From: Marasmius tenuissimus
Lineage: Eukaryota > Basidiomycota > Agaricomycetes > Agaricales > Marasmiaceae
Length of the DNA stretch: 64,000 nucleotides
Direction of reading: 5' to 3'
Assembly: GCA_029532415.1 (NCBI GenBank)
Contig: JAQOTA010000018.1
Location: forward strand, 248,001 to 312,000
The position numbers and the translations under genes are program-made. Below, piece after piece: positions 54,961-64,000 of this stretch; the first letter of the stretch is position 1; the number at the start of each line of letters is the position of its first letter. The notes below the pieces were generated by a model. The model was not told the DNA's origin and did not search any database. It saw only the letters and a list, made by a program, of their open reading frames with translations.

Positions 54961-56376
54961 ATGTCCACAGGTTCTGTCACTCCGAGTTCGGTGACTGCAT
55001 ACTACGGAGTCGGGTTCCTAGGCATCTTCTCGATTGCTTCATACTTTAGCATCACCAAGTTCTGGGACAGATTCAAGCACCGGCAGCGTCCCACCGACGT
55101 GAACCAGAGACAAAGGCAGATCGACGCGTTAAGGGAGGAACTGGAGCGGAAGCAAACGGCAATGCAGGACCTGCGGGGACAGCTCGCAGTATTGGAGGAT
55201 ACGACACGAGAGAAGGAGAAGACTTGGGTGGACGTTCGGGAGGAGATGGAGCGCACAGGGAGGGTTTCCCGAGCCGAGCTGGATGAAACACGCGAGAGAA
55301 ACGCGTCTTTATCCGAGTCGTTACGGAAATATGCGCGGGAATTGGAGTTGGAGAGGGAGGAGACGAGACGGTTGAGGTCGTTGAACGAGGAGCTGCAGGC
55401 CAGCGTGGCGATGATGCAGGGGTTTCCGACCAAGGCGAAGAGTGTGGCGAACACGGACGTCATCATGATGGTGACTGTGCTGAATGGAGAAATCTGCAAG
55501 ACGGCCAGACTGGTAACGGAGTTTTATGAGACCGAGGCATCCCAACAGGCAGACCGGGTTGAGAATGAGGAGGAAGTGGTCGAAGGGGCAATGGAGTACA
55601 CGAAGGAGATCCTGGGGGAGAAAATGACGGATATGCTTGGTTATTACAATCATGGAGAAGACACCGTTCTTCTTCACTTTGGGCTACAGGCGTCGATGTG
55701 TGCGTACACTGAATGGATCACGACCTCCTGGGTATACCGCGACAGGGATGACGAGCAGCTCATCCAGGAGATTTATGACCGGCTGCGGGAGAAAGGTAGG
55801 TTTTCAAGGCCAAACGGTGTCATGTACTGACCCACTCACTGTACAGAGGAGTCGCCTATCTCTTCGCGCTGGCGTATTTTGACCCGAAAATACGTTCGAC
55901 AGGTCTTTCGCGGCACCCAACAGCAGATCAACCTTTCCGACTATTTCTTCGACGCCTTCACGAATGTCCTCGTCACAGCTGGTTTGCGCGTCAACGGGTC
56001 GCTTGATGCGTTGTCAGAGCGTCTCAAGGACAAGTTCGCCAATCACGTAGCCGAGATCATCAACCATGCCATTCAGCTCAATAACGCCATAGGCGAGGAC
56101 ATCACATCGTGTGAATTGGTCCCCATTAACTGCGAGACGGGTATTCCATTCGATGACGATTCGATGGAGAACACGTTCAGGACCGCCTCCGAGAACACTT
56201 TCATCGAAGAGAACATCCTCTGCACGGCTGAACTAGGGCTGTTGCGTTCAGAAAAGGTCCGTGGCCGAGAAGGAGACTGGACGCACCAGATATTGCTGAA
56301 ACCAAAAGTTCTCCTGCAATCCGTTGTCGAAACAGCATCTCCATTATCTGAAAACTCGTCCCAGCAAATAGACTGA
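54961..56376 (+). CDS. Membrane-anchored coiled-coil family protein, copy E (454 residues)
   Basis: Exon 1 54961-55795, intron 55796-55846 (GTAGGT ... TACAG), exon 2 55847-56376; 455 codons. A hydrophobic segment at about residues 13-32 (YYGVGFLGIFSIASYFSI) followed by a basic stretch predicts an N-terminal membrane anchor, absent in A, C and D. Then comes a coiled coil without the 52-residue units, and a C-terminal half related to the others: NGEICKTARLVTE, HGEDTVLLHFGLQ and, after the intron in the same place, SSRWRILTRKYVRQ ... ENTFRTA ... LCTAELGLLRS ... LKPKVLLQSV. It is the most diverged member. Function unknown. Confidence 0.78.
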
Positions 56377-56946
56377 TTTCTTGATTTGACGATATATTCA
56401 CGAACGATTCACGTTTCATGGCCCTGTATGCACTTGAGTAAGATATTCCCAATACTGTAATTATCATACGCACCTCGTTTATAGTCGTAACGTAGTTTTT
56501 CTAGAGATTTCTAGATGATCCCCTGTTGGAGAGGAACATGGTTGGAAATAAGCGTCGGAAAAAAGTTTTGTCGCAGCTGTCAGTGTCGTGCGACTCGTGG
56601 CAGCTCATGGTTGTCGTTGTTCTAGGCACTCTCGAGGTACCCGTCGCTATGGCCAGGTCGATGAGCTCGCTGCAAGGGTCCCGATACCGGCGACGAATCG
56701 ATGACGCCCCAGTAATACCGAACGCTGACCATCGACGTCATCAGGGCAGTAACGGACGGAATTTTTTTCCCATCCCAGGCCTTCACGGGCATCCCCTCTT
56801 GCGCTCAGGGCCAGCAGGTACAATCCGCTTTTTCATTTCAGTCCGTTTGGCTTTCATCTCTTCCTTTACCATCAACACCATTGTGCTCGTCGTAGTCGTG
56901 CTCTGTTGAGCGCGCTACATCGTCGAGCTGCCTCGGCTAGCTTACT
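56377..56946. other. Spacer and 5' region of the histidine kinase gene
   Basis: About 570 bases. A plus-strand frame (56526-56909) with a hydrophobic end is open but shares no splice logic with the kinase gene and is not called. Confidence 0.4.
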
Positions 56947-59900
56947 ATGCGATTCACGTCGTCTTCCCTTCCTCTCCATCATGAACATGGTTATCCGAGG
57001 CGAGTAGGCTTTGAGGATGAACCAAGAAATGAAGAGTCTCTCGGGTCAAGAATACGCCACAGTGAGTAGTCCTTGGGTCTCGATGGTTAAATCCTAACGT
57101 TATAATCCACAGAACTTCGGAAATTGGCTTACATCGCCATTCATGCCTCGACTGGTTCACCCTCGGATGGTTTGGGCGGAGATGGCACAGAAAGCACGAC
57201 TTCGACACCTGCATTCATCGCCTCACAAAAGCTAATCACAGCGGAAAAGGATGGTGAAGATTGGAAAGTTGATGAGGTTGTCGTAGCTGGTGGTGATGTG
57301 GACCATTGGAAGAGAGTCGAGAGCGAACGAGGCACAACGACTGGCGGGAGTCCTGGGCAGTCAGATGCCGACTCCGTACGCAATGAGCGGCTTGAAGCAT
57401 GGAGGGACAGTCCCTCGAACATGCATTATTCGCCCAGCGTGCGCACAAGAGTCAACAGCGTCTGGATTTCCGTCAAGTACTTCTTCGACTCGAGGTTCGA
57501 GGACGAAGCTGCCGAGATGGACTTCAAGAAGCTCAACTGGTATTCTTCTAAAGCATTGTGAGTGTCCCTCCTCATGTTGAATGTATTCATCGACTGACAA
57601 AGCATCCCTAGTGCCTTGTGAGTGTGATATTGAGCACCGAATCTATTCTTTCATTGACTGAGCCTGGCATGCTTCAGTTACGGTTCTCTGTGTACGCCCG
57701 ATATTTCACTCTCCGTCTCATTCATACCTAACTCGATCTTTTCCAGTCTTGGTCCTGAATTGGGCTTTATATCTGGCTCTCAATCAGAAGAGTACTTCAC
57801 AGACGGACTACGCGCAAGGCTTCTATGTCCGTTATTCTCCCCGAACTCTGTTCTTCGTCGCTCACTACACGTTTGCACAGTATGGCGGTCTTACAATTCT
57901 CACCGTACCTTTACCTTTCCTGATCGCCATGGACGCGCCTTTGTATCATCCCGTTCCGTTCCAAATCTGGTTCAATCTCGCCGTTTGGTGGTGTGGTTTA
58001 ACTGAAATTATCCAAATGAACGTGTGCGGTTTTTTCCAACCTGGTGGCCGAGTCAACTGCGGTGGAAAGGATTTTCTGGCGATGAGTGGGTTCACACATT
58101 CCTTGTGACACGTTCACCCAACTCATTCTATGTCTGACCCCACCAGTGTATTACATTACCGCCATACCGGCCATGATGATGTTCGTGGTAACCCACCGGA
58201 TATACACCGGAGTTATGATGGTCGTCGCCCTAGTCCTCATCGCGACGCTCATCATGCCTGAGCCCGGTCAAGGCATCTTCGCACGGAATATGATCGCCTA
58301 CATCATCTTTTGCATATTCCTGCAAGCCTTGCACTACAACAAAGAGGTCACGGAGCGCCGGCTCTACCTCCTCAACAGCCAACTCAAAGTTGCGTATAGG
58401 GCTCAACAGAAAGCGCAGATAGCACAGTCCCGTGCCAGTCAAGCCAAACGTCGCTTCGCCAGTTACATATTCCATGAAGTCAGGGTTCCACTCAATAATG
58501 CAGGTGCGTTGGAGCTGTCCAGAACGTGGATTCCTTACTCCCTCCCCTCCACCCCTCCCACGGTTTTACGCGCAGCTATTGAAATGGTGTTTGGTGTTCT
58601 GTCCTGCTGACGCGTCTTTTTCTCTTCTTTTTAGCGATCGCGTTCAATAACTTGATGATCAGCAATCTCTTGTTCGATCGGATCTCAAAGCCACATGTCG
58701 AAGACGTCAAAGCGTTGGAAGTGAGTCTGGAAACGGTACAGCAGGTTTTGAATGATGCTCTAGACCTTGAAAGTACGTCCCTTTTCGCTATTACGTCCAT
58801 GTCACCATCGTTCAAATGAGGGCTCATTCTCCTATAGAGATGGATGCGGGCCGCTTTGAAATCAAACCTCGTAATTTCCCCCTTCACACCGTCATTCGCT
58901 CGACACTGGCACCTCTCGTTATTACTGCGGCGGCGAAGAAACTGGAATTGAAGATTAACCTGGATCCGAGGATTGACGCTCTCGCGCACAGGATGATCGT
59001 TCCCGAACTCGCGATAACTGTCGAAAAGAAGGAAATGGAAGATCACGAGAAGGAACGCGATCGGCCGTCACCTCAGCCCTCTCCTCGTCCCAAGGCCTTT
59101 GAAGCAGCCGATTATATCTCGGGAGGCGCGAGTAGAGTGGAACGAACGAATTCGGGGTCGACGTTACATTCACCTAAACGACATCGGAGCTTCAAGAATC
59201 AACCTCAGACTCCTACATCTCCGTCTTCGGTGGATTCCGATGTGAGGGGGGATAACGGTGAACTGTGGGTTGTTGGGGATGAGGTTCGGTTGAGACAGGT
59301 GTTGACGAATTTGGTGTCGAATGCGATCAAGTTTACGCCTACGGGGTCGAAGGAAGGGATAACGTTTAGTACTTCGTTGGTGACGTTCATTGAAGGGGCG
59401 GGTAGTGCGGAGGGACCGCCTCAGGCGCCGGATGCGAAGAGGAGGGATTCGAGGGACGGGAGGTATTCTCATGATGTGGAGAAGGAGGCTCAAGGTGCTA
59501 CGCAGGATGTGTTGGTGATCAGGATGGAGATTGCGGATAATGGACCTGGGAGTGAGTTTTGGCGGTGGTTCTTGTGTTGAAGGTTTACTGAACGCTTTTT
59601 TTCGTTTAGTCAAACCTTCGGACTTGGTCGACGGCCAGTTGTTCCAACCTTTCGGACAGACACGCGTTGGGCGACTGAGCCGAAATAGTGCGTACAGAGG
59701 TCTTGTTTTGCACGACACTCACACTCACCTCCTCCGATAGGCACCGGTCTGGGTCTGGCCATCGTCCGTCAAATCGTTCTCAATAGCGCAGGGCGGCTGG
59801 TATGTTTTTCTTCCCCAGATAGCTATCTATTTCGCCGTCTAAAGGCCAATTTTCTAGGGCGTTCAATCGCAGAAAGGTCGCGGAGCCACATTTTGGGTCG

Positions 59901-60827
59901 AACTTTCATATCCGGTCGCTAAAATGCGCGTGAACCCTGCCGAGGCCATGAAATCCTACTTTACCGCCACCGGATCACTTCCTCCTTCGACGATCATCAA
60001 CTCGGCGCCAGACGGATCTGCATCACCGGTACCCAATTCGCCTCCCCCGGGACTTCCTCTCACGCCGCTCACCGAGCTCTCAGAATCGACAATTGCGGTC
60101 AATACGCCTGGGAGCTTTGATGCGTCTTCGAAACTAGGCGACCTGGCTGATTCTCCACTCGATCGGACGCTTTCAAGTCCACCGCCTACAACTCCACCTA
60201 CGACTCAGTCCCCAATAACGGAGGTCCCGAGGACAGACAATGCGACATCGCCTCCATTCTCATTACCGGCAGCAGCAACCACCGAAAGCGAAGAAAAGCT
60301 CCTGGTGCTTGTTGTCGATGACGATCCATTGACCCGGAAGATGTTGTCCCGGTCATTAGGATTCCGGAACTGCACTGTTCACACGGCACAGGATGGGAAG
60401 GAGTGTGTGGATTTACTGCTTTCGCCAGACGCGCCAGATTACGATCTCGTCACGCTGGACAATTACATGCCGGTGATGACTGGTGAAGAAGCTGTTAAGG
60501 AGATACGGAATGCTGGGAAGGATGTTTTCGTTGTGGGATGCACAGGTCAGTTTAGTTTGAACTTGAGGTCGTGTGCACTGTGAATCGCTGACTGAGTTGC
60601 CTTTATCCTGTTGTAGGGAATGCCTTGACTGATGATCAAAACAGCTATCTTGAGGCAGGTGCTGACCGTGTGTTACCAAAGCCTATCAATTACAAGTCAG
60701 GGTATGTCGAGGTCACTGCTTCATTTATAGTTCCTGTTTTCTGACTCTTTTGGATAGTCAATTAGAGGAGATATTACAGATAGCTCGACAGAGACGAATG
60801 GAACGACAACAGGCTTCGGAATCATGA
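56947..60827 (+). CDS. Hybrid histidine kinase with receiver domain, 1035 residues, 13 exons
   Basis: Exons: 56947-57061, 57113-57557, 57612-57617, 57678-57691, 57747-58085, 58147-58503, 58635-58772, 58838-59551, 59610-59687, 59741-59799, 59858-60545, 60617-60701, 60758-60827; 1036 codons. After a cytosolic N-terminal part there are about six hydrophobic segments (from LVLNWALYLAL to IIFCIFLQAL), then a coiled linker, the phospho-acceptor H-box YIFHEVRVPLN, and the ATPase boxes N (LTNLVSNAIKF), G1 (IADNGPG), F (LFQPFGQ) and G2 (GTGLGLAIV). A Ser/Pro-rich linker leads to a receiver: DDDP, the phospho-accepting Asp in LVTLDNYMPVMTG and the Lys in LPKPIN. Such fungal hybrid kinases signal through a Ypd1-type phosphotransfer protein; the stimulus is unknown. 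Exon 3 would be only 6 bases. Confidence 0.88.
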
Positions 60828-61283
60828 TATTGGCTTTGGATGTGATCTTTGATGTTCTTCATGCACGCATATCTTGTTTATCGTATCTTTATGCACATTC
60901 TTTTACACTGCTCGTTGTACATTGTTTTTCGTTTTTCTCATTTTGGGTTTTTGCTCGATGGACAGCTCGGTGGATACCAGGATACACGGGGAATATTTCA
61001 TCGGTGACAGCTGTAGAACTTATATAGCGGTACGGTATCCACATGGTCTTGCCATAGGCCATTACTATTCAGGTTGGTTTAGCTTTGACCGGGAGCACTT
61101 TACACGGTACTAACCACGCACGTTCGTGAACAGTTTGGAGTTGACCTATCCCTGTGGCTGAGAGCACTGATGGCTGCACTGCCGGCGGTTGACAGCTGTA
61201 GAGAACTAAAAATGGTTGAAGGGATTATAAGAACTAGGTCGTCAGGAAGCTCTAAACAACAAAAGACGAAAATCCCCATCACA
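60828..61283. other. Upstream region of the G-domain gene
   Basis: The 3' flank of the kinase gene and the promoter side of the G-domain gene. Much of it (for instance GACCGGGAGCACTTTACACG at 61,088 and CACGCACGTTCGTGA at 61,115) is repeated at 63,650-64,000. Confidence 0.55.
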
Positions 61284-63572
61284 ATGTCCAGATCGGATAC
61301 TACGGACTCGAGAGCTTCCACCGTTCGGGCTCGAGGGCTATCCAGTACCAGCACCAATACTAGTCAGAGTCTGGTTAGCTCGCCGAGGCCCGAGTCAATT
61401 TCACATCTCAGCATCACGTCAGACTCAGCAACTAGCGTAGCTGACGAGGTTCTCTCTCAGAATGCCGTCGATGATGTGCTCAGCCAATGCCCAAAGTAGG
61501 CATATTTTTCTTTTCATTCGAGCCGTTTGGAGTCTCATAGCGTCCAAAGGTTTCGTATTTTGGTACTTGGAAAGTCTGGAGCCGGAAAGTCATCGTTGAT
61601 AAATTCAACATTCAATGTCAACGTTGCGGTAAGTGCCAGAACTAGTGACATTGGTTGTTCGCACAAGAAACTCAATCGACCTTTAGAATGTGTCCCATGA
61701 ACTTGCAGGTGTATCAGATATCAATTCTGAGATTACTTCAGAACAAAACAGTCGTTTTATCCTCCATGATTCGCAGGGATTCGCACATGGCGAGGTGGAC
61801 AACTTCAAAACTGTCGAGAAATTCATAAGAGACAGGACAGACGAAAAGAAACCTTTGAAGGATCGGCTACATGCTATCTGGTGAGGATGTTTGCTATTTT
61901 CGTTCATTCGCGGATCTCATGGTTGGATATGCAGGTTTTGTGTCGAAATACCGACAGCAAACGGCGCGTTGTTTGAGAAAGGGGAAGAAAAGATTTTCGA
62001 ATTGAAATTGGAGAACGGTAGGTCCTATGCCTGTAGGCTGCGTGATGCAATTCTCACTTGTATGAAGTCCCCATCATCGTGGTTTTCACCAAGTACGACG
62101 AGCTCGTCAGCAAACTTGAGGAAGAGATAGATAGCGAGCTAGAGGAGGACGGGGATGATCTAGATGATGACCAGTTTCAGCAACGCGTCGAGGAGCGCGC
62201 ACGGAACCAGTTCAGCGAGATCTGCGTGAAACCACTCAAAGCTATCACGAAGGACAGGGAGCTCCCCTTCCTCGAAGTGTCGACCAGTACGGACACGCCT
62301 ACTCAGCTTGAGAGCTTCTAACAATTCCTCGCCTTTACCAGGGAAACGATATAAGAGCACCCTTGAGGAGTTGATGCATCTGACGCGAGGACACGTCGAC
62401 GAAGCCGTTTGGCTGACTTGGGCTATTGCCCAGAGAACTAGCGCAGATCTTAAGATAGACGCGTCTATTGCGTACGCGACCCACAAATGCTCCCTTTCCT
62501 CTCTAACCCATGTGTTTCCTTCACAGAATTGGCCGGAAAAGTGAGCCTCGTTCAAGCATCTTCCCCTTGTCCTCCAAGAAACCCAAACGGCGGAACAGAA
62601 TATTGGAAGGGCTTGGCTTCTGGATTAAATCTCGCCGTAAATAATCTCAAAGCGTTCATGAACGTAGTTCACGACGAAATCGTGACGATCTGGAACTTCA
62701 ACGATCCTAAAATGGTATTTCTCCTTACCTACTTTTTTCTTCCATCCACCGATGTCTCTACCTCTTCTAGCATTGTAGATCCCCCGAATTTAAAGCTCTC
62801 ATGTCCCATCTCGTAGAAGACTTGTCCGATCAGCCCCCCATGGAACACATGAGGAAACTTATGTGAGTCTTCACCGCAGAAAATTCTCTGACACGCTTAC
62901 CATCCTAAACTCTACCCCGATCAGCTCCGTGACCGGCTTGACTGGCATAGTCACCTCAGCCGTCCCAGGTGCTGTAGTTGTGGCCCTCCCCGTTGCAGCT
63001 GGACTTGTGTTCGCACAGTGGTTCTATATGGCGTATCGTGCAAGGTACGTGGGCGTTAAACGCACACCGACACGCCTCCTGCTTACTGATTTTGTCTATC
63101 ATCAGCCCAAGCATCATTCGACTGCTGATGGGCTACATTATCGGTAAGGATGCCCCTAGTTCCCGCCTCTGATATGACATTAAGCAAATGTTTGGTCCCA
63201 GATCTCGTCCTTGTCATGCAAAGCCTGTTCTGGATCGTTCAAGTACGAGGGGAAGGTGAAACAGTCACCAAGCACCTCCTACGTCTCGCAATCGAGGCAT
63301 ACGGGGCCAGCGAGAACGGCGAACTCACCCGCATTCACAACGCGATTGCCTCCTTCGCTACGCCAACCTCCCTCTTCAAGTTCGGACACAAGGATCTGGT
63401 GCTGGCGAAGGTCGAGGAGCTCATCACAGACAACAAGTTCAGAATACCACCGCGCTTGCAAGAACACGTAAAAAGCATCTCCGAGTCCATCCTCAACGAT
63501 CCGGAGGAATGGTTCTTCTCGGACCCTATCGGTTACATGGACTACCACCGCAAACAAGCTCCTGAATCGTGA
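61284..63572 (+). CDS. P-loop G-domain protein with C-terminal hydrophobic segment, 555 residues
   Basis: Exons: 61284-61495, 61550-61628, 61687-61880, 61935-62017, 62068-62286, 62342-62471, 62527-62540, 62599-62714, 62771-62862, 62925-63044, 63106-63143, 63202-63572; 556 codons. The first 65 residues are Ser/Thr-rich. GTPase motifs follow: G1 LGKSGAGKSSLIN, G3 DSQGF, G4 FTKYD. An acidic segment (EEDGDDLDDD) follows G4. A hydrophobic stretch (AVPGAVVVALPVAAGLVFAQW) near residue 390 suggests membrane contact. This is the kind of AIG1/IRG-like G-domain protein found in many copies in mushrooms; role unknown. ATG 61284 was chosen because the corresponding sequence recurs at the window end; an in-frame ATG exists at 61170. 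Confidence 0.82.
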
Positions 63573-64000
63573 CCTGCAAATTTTGGTGTGATGACTATGT
63601 ACGTGCTTGAGCGAATCATACGAATGAAGGGGACTGTAGTGGTATGTGTTCTACATATGGGTGGGCGCGGACAATGGGGATGGGATGAATCTAGAAAGTC
63701 TTTTCGGTGTCTACATGTATATTTATCTTATCTTTATGCGCATTCTTTTGCACCGCTGCATCTCGATCCGTCGTTCTCTTTCAGAGTTTCTCGGTCGATA
63801 CAAAGCATACGCGGGAGCGTTCTCTTCTGACCGGGAGCGCTTTACGCGACGCACGTTCGTGAGGGATCAGAGCCGACTATCCTTGTGTCTGAAAATGCTC
63901 ATGGCTACACTGCCAGATTGAACTATAAATGGTTGAAGGGGATCATAAAAACTGCGATGCTCGGGAGCTAAAGAAAACGACAAACGTCCTGATTACACTG
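63573..64000 (+). other. Start of a second copy of the G-domain gene's upstream region
   Basis: From about 63,650 the sequence follows 60,860-61,283 with gaps: TCTTTATGCGCATTCTTTTGCACC, GACCGGGAGCGCTTTACGCG, GACGCACGTTCGTGA, ATGGTTGAAGGGGATCATAA and a last ACACTG where the first copy has ACAATG, just before the start codon. A tandem paralogue probably begins right after the window ends. Confidence 0.6.

Noticed and set aside
55002..55499. 165-codon minus-strand frame opposite coiled-coil E
   Set aside because: Antisense shadow of a charged coiled coil, which often produces long open antisense frames.
56526..56909. 127-codon frame with a hydrophobic end before the histidine kinase
   Set aside because: No start context, no relation to the kinase exons; probably 5' flank.

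Overview
The window looks like nuclear DNA of a mushroom-forming basidiomycete (Agaricomycetes). The protein-coding genes are cut by many short introns (about 45-100 bp, GT-AG, with CTAAC/CTGAC-like branch sites). They include secreted class II haem peroxidases, HSPA12-like Hsp70 ATPases, a NACHT-type NLR, a G-domain protein and a hybrid histidine kinase. The transposons (Ty3/gypsy, a small Copia-type LTR, a tyrosine-recombinase retroelement and a MITE) fit the same group. I saw no rRNA, tRNA or CRISPR. All gene models were assembled by eye from splice signals and reading-frame continuity. For most multi-exon genes the exon lengths sum to a whole number of codons, which is a useful internal check.

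Layout. 0-8.2 kb: a dead Ty3/gypsy element on the minus strand with one visible LTR (7846-8175), two solo LTRs nested in its gag-protease region, and point mutations in pol. 8.7-13.3 kb: two small spliced genes of unknown function; the second lies in a tract peppered with a short GCCTCCGAAGC-like motif. 13.3-17.1 kb: an unknown proline-rich-tailed gene and an NLR with a GRDQ repeat at its N-terminus. 17.9-23.4 kb: an Hsp70-like gene and a 550-residue secreted haem peroxidase, both minus.

24-41 kb is a field of segmental duplications. Two blocks (about 24.1-28.9 and 30.7-35.3 kb) each carry a small 126-residue gene and a 19-exon generic class II peroxidase. A third copy of the small gene lies at 36.5 kb. 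Between and after them are members of a coiled-coil family (29.5, 38.6, 49.1 and, more distant, 55.0 kb).

41-48.3 kb: a decayed DIRS-like retroelement (overlapping gag-like and RT/RNase H ORFs, broken tyrosine recombinase) and a 513-bp MITE with about 88-bp inverted repeats. 49-56.4 kb: coiled-coil gene, Hsp70-like gene and membrane-anchored coiled-coil gene. 56.9-63.6 kb: a hybrid histidine kinase with a receiver domain, and a P-loop G-domain protein whose upstream region is repeated at the right edge of the window.

The least explained part is the coiled-coil family. Its members share a C-terminal region of unknown function split by a conserved intron, differ in the number of 52-residue repeat units (1, 2 or 4), and sit beside HSPA12-like Hsp70 genes, including a third, decayed Hsp70 copy at 41.0-41.3 kb. 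A working link between the two families is an inference from position only.
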